Below are positions 1 through 6,179 of a stretch of 10,206 nt of DNA, piece after piece (positions within the stretch are counted from its first letter, which is position 1; every line of letters begins with the position of its first letter). The translations under genes and the position numbers were made by a program. The notes under the pieces were generated by a model, which saw only the letters and a list, made by a program, of their open reading frames with translations, had not been told where the DNA came from and did no database searches. The DNA lies in NCBI GenBank assembly GCA_019308705.1, contig JAFDHW010000052.1, positions 1-10,206 on the forward strand. Reading direction: 5' to 3'. This DNA is from Deltaproteobacteria bacterium (lineage in GTDB: Bacteria; Desulfobacterota; Desulfobacteria; Desulfobacterales; Desulfatibacillaceae).

Positions 1-140
1 AATACAAGCAACAGAGTTAATTTTTAGAAAAAAATCAAAAATGTAAGTCTGCTGAAGTTTGAAGCACCGAGCCCACACAGCCACCCCTCCCGCCCTTGAC
101 CCCAACCACCCCCTCCCCGTATCCTGCTCCCATGCCCAAA

Positions 141-159
141 GGGAATGCGAAGCATTCCC
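141..159. repeat. Perfect 8-bp hairpin with GAA triloop
   Basis: GGGAATGC (141-148) is followed by GAA and then its exact reverse complement GCATTCCC (152-159). No T-tract follows on either strand, so it is not an intrinsic terminator. It lies 25 bases before a much larger hairpin and may be part of the same structured repeat. Confidence 0.6.
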
Positions 160-184
160 GAACCGAAACGTTTTTTGGAAGGGG

Positions 185-224
185 TGCAGGGGAAACCTTT
201 TTTCCAAAAAAGGTTTCCCCTGCA
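185..224. repeat. Perfect 19-bp inverted repeat, possible repeat element or 5'-UTR hairpin
   Basis: Bases 185-203 (TGCAGGGGAAACCTTTTTT) and 206-224 are exact reverse complements separated only by CC. The 3' arm is followed by AAAAGCTT rather than a T-run, so it is not a standard terminator for the plus strand, and the minus strand also lacks a T-run. A 10-base segment at 171-180 (TTTTTTGGAA) is exactly complementary to 202-211, so it could pair with the same region and exclude the big hairpin. The element ends 31 bases before the transketolase ATG. I recall similar GGGGAAACC...GGTTTCCCC hairpins between genes of sulfate reducers, but cannot verify that here. Confidence 0.65.
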
Positions 225-255
225 AAAGCTTCCCCCCAACAGAAGGGCCCCAGCC

Positions 256-1266
256 ATGAGCGAGGGATTGACCTGGACGGTGTATGACGCGGACAGCATG
301 ACGGCCGCGGAGATTTATGGAGAGGTGTTGTGCCAGCTGGCGGAGGAGGACGAGCGGATCGTGGGGCTTTCGGCGGACCTGGCCAAGAGCACCAAGATCG
401 GACGGTTCGGCGACAAGTATCCGGAGCGGTTTTTCAACGCGGGCATCGCGGAGCAGAACATGTTCGGCATGGCCGCGGGCCTGGCGAAGGCGGGGCTGGT
501 GCCCTTTGTCTCCACCATGGCGGTGTTCACGGCGCTAAGGGCCGCGGAGCAGGTGCGCACGGACATCTGCTACCAGAACCTGAACGTGAAGATCATCGCC
601 ACCCACGGGGGCGCGAGCTTCGGCCAGGCGGGGAGCACGCACCACTGCACCGAGGACCTGGCGGTGATGCGGTCCTTTGCCAACATGACGGTGATCGTGC
701 CCGCGGACGGAGTGGAAACCGCGGCGGCGGTGCGGGCGTGCTTGAAGAAGGACGGGCCGGTGTACATCCGCATCGGCCGGGGGTTCGAGCCCACCTACTA
801 CAAGAACGAGGACTACGGGTTTGAGATCGGCCGTGCGGTAACCATCTCCGAGGGCACGGACATAACGCTCATCTGCTGCGGGGTGTGCGTGCTGGCCGCG
901 GCCGAGGCGGCGCGGATTTTGGCCGAGGACGACGGGCTTTCGGTGCGCGTGTTGAACATGCACACAATAAAGCCCCTGGACGAGGAGGCGGTGCTCAAGG
1001 CCGTGATCGAAACCCGGCGCATTGTCACCTTCGAGGAACACAACGTGCTGGGCGGGCTGGGGTCCGCGGTGGCGGAGGTGATCGCCAAGAGCGGCAAGGG
1101 CTGCGCCTTCGAGGCGGTGGGCATCCCGGACTGCTTCTGCCATGTGGGCTACCCCGAGGACCTCTACACCCACTACGGCCTGGACACGGACGGCATCCTG
1201 GCCAAGGTGCGCGAGGTCATGGGCAAGGATTTTGAGGAAGACGAGGACTGGGAGGACGAAATCTAA
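256..1266 (+). CDS. Transketolase, C-terminal half (split-type subunit)
   Basis: This 336-residue protein is the C-terminal half of a transketolase, comprising the pyrimidine-binding (Pyr) domain (about residues 15-180) and the transketolase C-terminal domain (about 200-325). FNAGIAEQNM at 60-69 carries the conserved Glu66 that activates the thiamine diphosphate cofactor. THGGASFGQAGSTHHCTED (117-135) is the family loop. The diphosphate-binding domain is absent, so it must pair with a separate N-terminal subunit to transfer two-carbon units in the non-oxidative pentose phosphate pathway. The frame is open to an ATG at 145, but I chose 256 because GAAGG (242-246) lies 9 bases upstream and homology begins near there. 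Unusually, the partner gene is not immediately upstream: 255 non-coding bases with two hairpins precede it. The last residues are very acidic (DFEEDEDWEDEI). The stop TAA lies in a CTAA that is repeated at the far side of the next element. Confidence 0.93.
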   Translation: MSEGLTWTVYDADSMTAAEIYGEVLCQLAEEDERIVGLSADLAKSTKIGRFGDKYPERFFNAGIAEQNMFGMAAGLAKAGLVPFVSTMAVFTALRAAEQVRTDICYQNLNVKIIATHGGASFGQAGSTHHCTEDLAVMRSFANMTVIVPADGVETAAAVRACLKKDGPVYIRIGRGFEPTYYKNEDYGFEIGRAVTISEGTDITLICCGVCVLAAAEAARILAEDDGLSVRVLNMHTIKPLDEEAVLKAVIETRRIVTFEEHNVLGGLGSAVAEVIAKSGKGCAFEAVGIPDCFCHVGYPEDLYTHYGLDTDGILAKVREVMGKDFEEDEDWEDEI

Positions 1267-1413
1267 CCCGGATTATTCACGCGTTCGATTCGCGCGAGGG
1301 TAAGGAAGGAGGAGGGAAGCTGTACTTTTGTACCGCGACCGCCTCCTGACGCAGCTATCGCGTGAATCGGGCTCGCCGGAAGGGTGAAATTTTTCATGAA
1401 TAATTCGGGCTAA
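1263..1413. mobile_element. MITE-like 143-bp element with terminal inverted repeats and CTAA direct repeats
   Basis: Bases 1267-1279 (CCCGGATTATTCA) and 1397-1409 (TGAATAATTCGGG) are inverted repeats over 13 bp with a single G:T-type difference. Both ends are flanked by CTAA (1263-1266 and 1410-1413), which looks like a 4-bp target-site duplication; the left copy contains the transketolase stop codon TAA. The inside has no ORF. It is rich in dyads: ATTCACGCG (1275-1283) with CGCGTGAAT (1359-1367), GTAC-TTTT-GTAC (1322-1333), AGGAGG (1307-1312) with CCTCCT (1342-1347), and AGCTG (1318-1322) with CAGCT (1352-1356). The last two pairings interleave, as in a pseudoknot. A non-autonomous insertion-sequence derivative or a structured intergenic repeat is likely. 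I cannot assign a parent IS family from sequence alone. Confidence 0.55.
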
Positions 1414-1444
1414 GGCTCCATAAGGCCTCTGCAATCCGAATCCG

Positions 1445-1487
1445 AAACGCCCCCCGGGCGGCACGGCCTCCCGGGGGGCGTTTTTTT
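1445..1487 (+). terminator. Rho-independent terminator downstream of the transketolase gene
   Basis: AAACGCCCCCCGGG (1445-1458) pairs perfectly with CCCGGGGGGCGTTT (1470-1483) around an 11-base loop, and a run of seven T follows (1481-1487). It acts on plus-strand transcripts leaving the transketolase gene, 180 bases after its stop; the MITE-like element lies between. On the minus strand only three T follow the stem, so it would be a weak terminator for the converging ACAD operon ending at 1564. Confidence 0.85.
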
Positions 1488-1563
1488 GGGGGGCCGTGGG
1501 GAATTCCGGAACCCACCTCCCCGGCGCGCCGCCGGCCCCCTCTTTCGGCATCCAATCCCGGCG

Positions 1564-2739
1564 TTATCCCGCGGCCATGGCGGCCAGGGCCAGGGCGTCG
1601 GGATCGCCTTGCTCCACCATGGCCGAGCGCACGTCGCGGAACATCTTTTCCAGGGGAAACTCCTTGGTGAGCCCGTAGCCGCCGAAGATCTGCATGGCCT
1701 CGCTCACCACACGGGCGGCGGTTTCCATGGCCAGGCAGCGGACGCCGGTTGCGTTCAGCGCCGAGCCGTTGTCCGGCTTGTCCTCCAGGTGCTGGGCCAG
1801 GCGGCGGGCGGCGGCCCGGGCGGCCTCCAGGTCCTTGGCCATGTGGAAGAACTGCAGCCGGATGTTGTCGTGCTCGATGATGGGCACTCCGCCCTGGATG
1901 CGGGCGGCGGCGTACTTTTGCGCCTCCTCGAAAGCGGCCATGGCCACGCCCGAGAACACCGCGGCCAGAAGCTTCTGCTCCCGCAGGAACAGGGCCCTCT
2001 TCATCCTCGCGTGCCCGGCGGCCGTGGAGGCCAGCAGAAAGCCCTTGGGCAGTTTCACGTTGTCGAAGGCCAGCCCGCCCTGGGGCAGGGGCCTCTGGCC
2101 GGATTTTTCCACGGCCGGCTTGCTCGTCACGCCGGGATCGCCCAGGGGCACCAAGGCGTATCCCGCGCCCGGGTTCCTGCCCGCGATCTCCACCTCCACC
2201 AGGGCGTGGGTGGCGATGGGCGCGTTGGCCGCCCGGGGCACGGAGCCGTTGATCACCGCGCGGCCACGGTCCATTTTGGCGAAAACCGTGGGCTTTCCGG
2301 CCCTCGGCACGCCGGCGGGGGGCATGCATCCCACCAGGGTGCAGTCGTAGTCCTTGCAAAAGGTCTTCACCAGTTTTCTCGGCCCCGGTTCCGAAGACAG
2401 GGCCGCGGCGGCAAAGGGCGCGCAGCAGGCGTACAGGGCCAAGGCAAGGCCCGGGTCGCCGTGGCCCAGGGACTCGGCCACCACCACGGAGGTCATCCAG
2501 TCTTCGCCGCCCATGCCCCCCAACTCCTCGGGGATGCCCATAAGGTGCAGGTCCAGCTTGCGGAAGGTTTTGAGCACCTCCCACAGCGCCGATCCCTCGG
2601 CCAGGGCCTCGCCGGGGCGGGCTATGCTGTCCATCTCCACGCCCGCGGGCCGCACCATGGCCTTGGAGAACTTCTTCACTTCCTTCAATACGGCCCCCGT
2701 CTCCCTGCCCGGCAGGATGTCCATTTCCACGAGCTTCAT
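1564..2739 (-). CDS. Acyl-CoA dehydrogenase family protein with degenerate flavin motif (ACAD-A)
   Basis: This 391-residue protein has the ACAD fold: N-terminal helical domain (about 1-130), middle beta domain (about 135-240) and C-terminal helical domain (about 245-385). Family members are FAD enzymes that oxidise acyl-CoA to enoyl-CoA and pass electrons to ETF. The C-terminal FAD-contact motif MQIFGGYG (349-356) is canonical, Arg280 (YAAAR) is in the expected place, and Glu376 (VEQG) sits where the usual catalytic Glu of YEGT lies. The middle domain is degenerate: the usual TEPxxGSD is replaced by MPPAGVPRAGKP (139-150), and the flavin-stacking W-(V/I)-(S/T) segment by VPRAA (167-171). The start has an excellent AGGAGGA (2743-2749 on the complement). 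It lies 24 bases after its paralogue and is last in the mtnP-apt-ACAD-ACAD operon. It is probably a partner subunit rather than a stand-alone enzyme; the substrate is unknown. Confidence 0.88.
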   Translation of the reverse strand: MKLVEMDILPGRETGAVLKEVKKFSKAMVRPAGVEMDSIARPGEALAEGSALWEVLKTFRKLDLHLMGIPEELGGMGGEDWMTSVVVAESLGHGDPGLALALYACCAPFAAAALSSEPGPRKLVKTFCKDYDCTLVGCMPPAGVPRAGKPTVFAKMDRGRAVINGSVPRAANAPIATHALVEVEIAGRNPGAGYALVPLGDPGVTSKPAVEKSGQRPLPQGGLAFDNVKLPKGFLLASTAAGHARMKRALFLREQKLLAAVFSGVAMAAFEEAQKYAAARIQGGVPIIEHDNIRLQFFHMAKDLEAARAAARRLAQHLEDKPDNGSALNATGVRCLAMETAARVVSEAMQIFGGYGLTKEFPLEKMFRDVRSAMVEQGDPDALALAAMAAG

Positions 2740-2763
2740 GTTTCCTCCTATCCCGGGTTGGGG

Positions 2764-4152
2764 TTACAGGCTTTCGCTGGTGGCGATGGCCAGAGCGTCG
2801 TTGACCCCGTCCTCCACCGTGGAGGCCCGGGCGTCGCGGAGCATCTTCTCGATGGGACAGTCCGGCGACAGGGCGTCTTCGCCGAAGAGCTTCATGGCTT
2901 CTTCCGCCACGTGCAGGGCGGTTTCCGTGGCCGTGATCTTGGACACCACCCCGTATTTTCCCCACTCCATGAGGGGGGTCGGCTCCTCGGGACCCTCCGT
3001 GTATTTCCGGGACCAGTTGCGCACCGTCCCGGACTTTTCGTAGACGGCGAAGTAGGCCTGCAAGGCCTTGCTGATGGCCCAGAAGGAGGCCTTGGACGCG
3101 GTGATGGGGCTCACGGGCGACGAGGAAAGGCTGAAGAAGTGCGCCGACACCTTGCGGGCCAGGAGTCTCGCCGCCTCCACCTTGGCGAACATGCGGAACA
3201 GCCGGAGGCGGACGTCTTTTTTGTCCGCCAGCAGCTTTCCGTTCCGCCGGGTGTTCCCGGCGTAGTCCAGGGCAAGGTCCAGAGTCGCCTGGGCCTGAGA
3301 GGCGAAGGTGACTCCCATGCTGCTGTTGGCTACGCCCAGGAAGGTGTGGCCGAACACGTTTTTCCCGAAGAAGCCCGGAGAGGGAAGGAGCATGTACTTC
3401 TTGGGCAGTTTCACGTCGGTAAAGAAGATCTCGCCCTGGTTCAGGGCGCGCTGGCCGATCTTGTTCAGCGGCGCGCCCCGGGTGATGCCGGGCAGGTCCA
3501 GGGGGCACAGGGCCAGGCCCGAGCCGTGGATTCCCTTGGAGGGATCCAGCCCCACGTGGAGCACCGCGTGGGTGGCGATGGTGCCGTTGGACACCCAGGC
3601 GGACTTGGCGCCGTTTACGATGTACTCGTCACCTTTTTTCACCGCGGTGAGCCCCGGCGCCATGGACGGATGGCACCCCTCGGAGCAGGTGCCCATGACC
3701 CAGTCCGTGCCGTGGTCCGGCTCGGTGATGGCCCAGCAGCCGATGAGCTTGCCCGAGGTGTCATGGGCGTAGTCCGCGGCCCACCGCCGGATCTCCCGGT
3801 GGGGGGACAGGATTGCAAAGGCGAAAGGCATGACCGACACCAGAAGGCTCACGGCCAGGCCGCCGTCCGCGTAGCCCATCTGCTCGTTCACCAGGGGCGC
3901 GGCCAAGGGAGACACGGATCCCATGGTCCCGCCGTAGGCCTTGGGAATCATGGTTTTGTGCAGCCCCGCCTCGCGGAATTGGCGGAATACGTCCCACAGC
4001 AGGGAGCCTTCGGCGATGACGTCCGCCGGGTCGTGGAGCTTGTCTAAGGCGATGCCTGCGGGCCGCACCACCTGCAGGCCGAATTCCCGCGCTTGCTGCT
4101 GCAGGCGTTCCAGCTTGCGGTCCATCTTCGTGTCCAGATCCAGGTAGCCCAA
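2764..4152 (-). CDS. Acyl-CoA dehydrogenase family protein (ACAD-B), TTG start
   Basis: This 462-residue ACAD paralogue retains the middle-domain signature ITEPDHGTDW (142-151) and YIVNGAKSAWVSNG (177-190). Its C-terminal FAD motif is altered: the usual FGGYG is FGEDA (423-427). Glu447 in VEDG occupies the catalytic-Glu position. Compared with its neighbour it has about 60 extra residues in the C-terminal domain, around 335-400 (including SLSSSPVSPITASK). I chose TTG at 4152 over the in-frame ATG at 4125 because AAAGGAGAG lies just upstream (about 4156-4164 on the complement). With this start, VRPAG falls at 29-33 and AEGS at 47-50 in both paralogues, a gap-free match. The gene starts 26 bases after apt and is followed 24 bases later by ACAD-A. 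It presumably binds FAD and an acyl-CoA with ACAD-A; the substrate cannot be read from the sequence. Confidence 0.88.
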   Translation of the reverse strand: MGYLDLDTKMDRKLERLQQQAREFGLQVVRPAGIALDKLHDPADVIAEGSLLWDVFRQFREAGLHKTMIPKAYGGTMGSVSPLAAPLVNEQMGYADGGLAVSLLVSVMPFAFAILSPHREIRRWAADYAHDTSGKLIGCWAITEPDHGTDWVMGTCSEGCHPSMAPGLTAVKKGDEYIVNGAKSAWVSNGTIATHAVLHVGLDPSKGIHGSGLALCPLDLPGITRGAPLNKIGQRALNQGEIFFTDVKLPKKYMLLPSPGFFGKNVFGHTFLGVANSSMGVTFASQAQATLDLALDYAGNTRRNGKLLADKKDVRLRLFRMFAKVEAARLLARKVSAHFFSLSSSPVSPITASKASFWAISKALQAYFAVYEKSGTVRNWSRKYTEGPEEPTPLMEWGKYGVVSKITATETALHVAEEAMKLFGEDALSPDCPIEKMLRDARASTVEDGVNDALAIATSESL

Positions 4153-4178
4153 GTCGCTCTCCTTTCGGGCGGGTACGC

Positions 4179-4700
4179 CTATTCTCCTTCGAACTCGCAG
4201 AGGGTGAAGATCTTCTGGCCGACGATCTTGTGCCTTCCGCCCAGGTCCGGCAGCTCCACCACGAAGGCGCACTCGATGATCTCGCCGCCCACCTGCTCCA
4301 CCAGTTTCACCGCGGCGGCCACCGTGCCGCCGGTGGCGATGAGGTCGTCCACGATGACCACCCTCTCGCCCTTCTCGATGGCGTCCGCGTGCATCTCCAC
4401 CACGTCGTTGCCGTACTCGAGGGTGTATTCCGCCTTCACGGTCACGTGGGGCAGCTTGCCCAGCTTGCGCACGGGCACGAACCCAACGCCCAGCATGTAG
4501 GCCAGAACCGAACCGAAGATGAACCCCCTCGCGTCGATGCCCACCACCTTGTCCACGCCCATGTCCTTGTAGCGCTCGTAGAACCTGTCCATCACGTGAC
4601 GGAATGCCTCGGGGTCCAACAGGATGGTGGTGATGTCCCGGAACATGACGCCCTCGATGGGCCAGTCGGGCACGGTACGGATTTTTTCTGCAATGTTCAT
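4179..4700 (-). CDS. apt: Adenine phosphoribosyltransferase
   Basis: Apt condenses adenine with PRPP to give AMP and pyrophosphate in the cytoplasm. The 173-residue length is typical of bacterial Apt. The PRPP-binding motif VVIVDDLIATGGT is at 114-126, the family segment GIDARGFIFG at 54-63, and the flexible-loop YTLEYG at 92-97. The N-terminal PDWPIEGVMFRDIT matches the usual Apt opening with F/MFRDI. The start has AAAGG (4710-4714 on the complement) about 9 bases upstream. It begins 29 bases after the mtnP stop, so it very likely recycles adenine released by MtnP. The two ACAD genes follow in the same orientation with short gaps. Confidence 0.96.
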   Translation of the reverse strand: MNIAEKIRTVPDWPIEGVMFRDITTILLDPEAFRHVMDRFYERYKDMGVDKVVGIDARGFIFGSVLAYMLGVGFVPVRKLGKLPHVTVKAEYTLEYGNDVVEMHADAIEKGERVVIVDDLIATGGTVAAAVKLVEQVGGEIIECAFVVELPDLGGRHKIVGQKIFTLCEFEGE

Positions 4701-4729
4701 GGGGATGGACCTTTCTTCAAAAGTGTGCG

Positions 4730-5479
4730 TCAGCCGGCCATCTTGCCCGCCACGGCGGCCAGCACCTTGAGCATGTTTTCGGCGTTTTTCCTGAAAACCT
4801 CCACGATCTCGTCCCAGGTCACGGGCTGTTCGTCGGTCTTCCAGCAGTCGTAATCCGTGCTCATGGCCACCGCCGCGTAGGGGATCTCCGCCTCGTTGGC
4901 CAGCACGGCCTCCGGCGCGATGGACATGTTGATGATGTCCCCTCCCCAGGAGCGGAACATGCGGGATTCCGCGCGGGTGGAGAACCGCGGGCCTTCGATG
5001 GTGATGACGGTTCCCTTGTCGTGGGTGGGCAGACCGGCTTCCCGGGAGGCTTCGATCAGAAGCTTCCGCAGGTACTCGTCAAAGGGGTCGGCCATGGGGG
5101 TGTGCTTGGCTCCCTCCTCGAAGGAGTCGAAAAAGGTGATCTGGCGGTGGCGGGTGAAGTCGATGAACTGGTCCGGGATGACGAAGTGGCCCCGGTCGAT
5201 CTCCTCGCGCAGGCTGCCGCAGGCCGTGGTGGCGACGATGTGGGTGGCTCCGGCTTGTTTCAGGGCGTGGATGTTGGCCCGGTAGTTCACCTGGGAGGGG
5301 GGGAACTGGTGGCGGGTTCCGTGGCGCGCCAGAAGCGCGGCTTCCACGCCGTTGATCCTGCCCCGGGTGATGCGGGAGGAGGGCGTGCCGTAGGGGGTTT
5401 CCACGGCGATCTTTTCGCCGTCCTGGACAAGGTCCGGGCTGTCCAGGCCGGAACCCCCGATGATGCCGAGCATGACCAT
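4730..5479 (-). CDS. mtnP: S-methyl-5'-thioadenosine phosphorylase
   Basis: MtnP splits 5'-methylthioadenosine with phosphate into adenine and 5-methylthioribose-1-phosphate. Methylthioadenosine is a by-product of S-adenosylmethionine use. The 249-residue protein belongs to the trimeric PNP/MTAP family: phosphate-site GGSG (8-11), RHG (52-54), HQFPPSQVNYRANI (57-70), TACGSLRE (85-92) and EGPRFSTRAES (162-172). STDYDCW (207-213) has the two Asp characteristic of 6-aminopurine preference, favouring MTAP over inosine/guanosine PNP. I use the first ATG (5479), since AAGGA lies 7 bases before it; a second in-frame ATG is at 5473. It is first in an operon with apt. No mtnA or other downstream methionine-salvage gene is in the window, so the fate of the methylthioribose phosphate is unknown. 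5'-deoxyadenosine may be an additional substrate (inference). Confidence 0.94.
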   Translation of the reverse strand: MVMLGIIGGSGLDSPDLVQDGEKIAVETPYGTPSSRITRGRINGVEAALLARHGTRHQFPPSQVNYRANIHALKQAGATHIVATTACGSLREEIDRGHFVIPDQFIDFTRHRQITFFDSFEEGAKHTPMADPFDEYLRKLLIEASREAGLPTHDKGTVITIEGPRFSTRAESRMFRSWGGDIINMSIAPEAVLANEAEIPYAAVAMSTDYDCWKTDEQPVTWDEIVEVFRKNAENMLKVLAAVAGKMAG

Positions 5480-5570
5480 GGCTTCGTCCTTTCTCCGGCG
5501 GGATTAACCGCTTGCCCGCGTGCCGGTTTCCGCTGGGGCGGGGCGAGGGAAAGCCCCCGCGCCACGGGTC

Positions 5571-5599
5571 ATGATCCCTTTCCCCCCCGGTTTTTTCAA
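5571..5599 (-). promoter_or_regulatory. Possible sigma-70-like promoter for mtnP operon
   Basis: On the minus strand TTGAAA (plus 5594-5599) is followed by a 17-base spacer and GATCAT (plus 5571-5576), four of six matches to TATAAT. Transcription would start near 5564, giving a leader of about 85 bases before mtnP. The spacer contains a run of seven G, so this is only a candidate. Confidence 0.35.
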
Positions 5600-5692
5600 C
5601 CCCTGGCTGACAAGGATGGCTTGCGGCCTGTTTCGGCGGCCGTTTATTCGTCCGTTTGGGGCGGATCCTCACACCGCAAAGGCCGCCTTGTC

Positions 5693-5714
5693 GTCCGGTC
5701 TTATAAGTCCGGTC
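5693..5714. repeat. 8-bp direct repeat flanking TTATAA
   Basis: GTCCGGTC occurs at 5693-5700 and 5707-5714, separated by TTATAA. It ends 10 bases before the -35 box of the ArsR promoter, so it could be a regulator site or part of a second, divergent promoter. The rest of the 5480-5724 interval shows no ORF and nothing else I can support. Confidence 0.35.
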
Positions 5715-5724
5715 CTCTTTCGGG

Positions 5725-5753
5725 TTGACGCGCCGTTTTTTGCGCCCTAATAT
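5725..5753 (+). promoter_or_regulatory. Sigma-70-like promoter of the ArsR-permease operon
   Basis: TTGACG (5725-5730), a 17-base spacer and TAATAT (5748-5753) form a good promoter. The expected transcription start near 5760 leaves a leader of about 43 bases before the ArsR-family gene. The -10 box overlaps the operator dyad at 5750-5773, as expected for self-repression. Confidence 0.6.
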
Positions 5754-5773
5754 ATGAATGATTGCTCAGGTAT
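5750..5773. promoter_or_regulatory. ArsR/SmtB-type operator dyad
   Basis: The 24-bp site has symmetric ATA..TGA......TCA..TAT positions: ATA 5750-5752, TGA 5755-5757, TCA 5766-5768 and TAT 5771-5773. This resembles the imperfect 12-2-12 operators of SmtB/CadC/ArsR repressors. It overlaps the -10 box and the likely transcription start, so repressor binding would block RNA polymerase and metal would relieve it. The assignment rests on pattern and position only. Confidence 0.55.
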
Positions 5774-5802
5774 TTGATCAATGGGACCAGGGGAGCATGG
5801 GC

Positions 5803-6174
5803 ATGGAAAACCAGCAGGAAACGGCCGGGCCGGACCTGTGCGGCGTGCGGTGCATCCACACCGAAAGGGTGGCCCGCGCCGGAGAGGAGGCCCTAGAGGC
5901 CGCAACCTTGGACCGCTTGGCCCGCACCTTCGGAGCCCTTTCCGATCCCACCCGGCTCAAGCTGGTCATGGCCCTTTCCGGCGGGGAGATGTGCGTGTGC
6001 GACCTGGCCGCGTTCCTGAAGGTGTCGCCCTCGGCGGTCAGCCATCAGCTTGCCCGCCTGCGGGACCTGTGCCTGGTGAAGCGTCGGAGGCAAGGCCAGG
6101 TCCTTTACTACAGCCTGGACGACGAACACGTGGCCGGTCTGCTCGAGCTGGGCCTGGCCCACGCTTTGGAGTAA
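5803..6174 (+). CDS. CadC/SmtB-type ArsR-family metal-responsive repressor
   Basis: This 123-residue winged-helix repressor would release DNA on binding metal. Both classical CadC metal sites are visible. The alpha3N site has Cys13 and Cys17 (LCGVRC) in the N-terminal arm plus Cys64 and Cys66 in MCVCDL; in CadC this binds Cd/Pb/Bi. The alpha5 site has Asp107-x-His109, then His120 and Glu123, with the same spacing as CadC's Asp101/His103/His114/Glu117. The recognition helix is about SPSAVSHQLARLR (75-87). The frame is open to an ATG at 5758, but that codon lies inside the operator. AGGGGAG (5789-5795) sits 7 bases before the ATG at 5803, so I use 5803. The permease gene starts 5 bases after its stop. 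The likely inducers are Cd(II), Pb(II) or Zn(II), by homology to CadC. Confidence 0.92.
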   Translation: MENQQETAGPDLCGVRCIHTERVARAGEEALEAATLDRLARTFGALSDPTRLKLVMALSGGEMCVCDLAAFLKVSPSAVSHQLARLRDLCLVKRRRQGQVLYYSLDDEHVAGLLELGLAHALE

Positions 6175-6179
6175 GACCC

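Larger units (their letters stand above)
1..255. other. Non-coding region upstream of the transketolase gene
   Basis: I see no convincing coding sequence here. The first 55 or so bases are strikingly AT-rich for this GC-rich window and could hold a promoter, but no clear -35/-10 pair is visible. Positions 75-135 are C-rich. Two perfect hairpins follow at 141-159 and 185-224. A split-transketolase N-terminal subunit gene would be expected directly upstream, but it does not reach into this interval. Confidence 0.6.

Noticed and set aside
1..130. Tail of an N-terminal transketolase or another gene at the window start
   Set aside because: No frame gives a recognisable protein end; the AT-rich then C-rich composition looks intergenic.
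185..224. The 19-bp hairpin as a rho-independent terminator
   Set aside because: No T-run follows the stem on either strand; the T and A runs are inside the stem.
145..255. Upstream ATG (145) as the transketolase start
   Set aside because: The extension would translate through both hairpin repeats and does not resemble a transketolase. ATG 256 has a fitting Shine-Dalgarno.
1394..4047. Very long open frames on both strands across the ACAD genes
   Set aside because: They are frame shadows of GC-rich coding DNA: low-complexity Arg/Gly/Pro/His-rich translations with no recognisable domain, while the ACAD frames are clearly homologous to a known family.
5758..5802. Upstream ATG (5758) as the start of the ArsR-family gene
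   Set aside because: It lies inside the operator and at the predicted transcription start with no ribosome-binding site. The ATG at 5803 has AGGGGAG at ideal distance and gives a CadC-like N-terminus.
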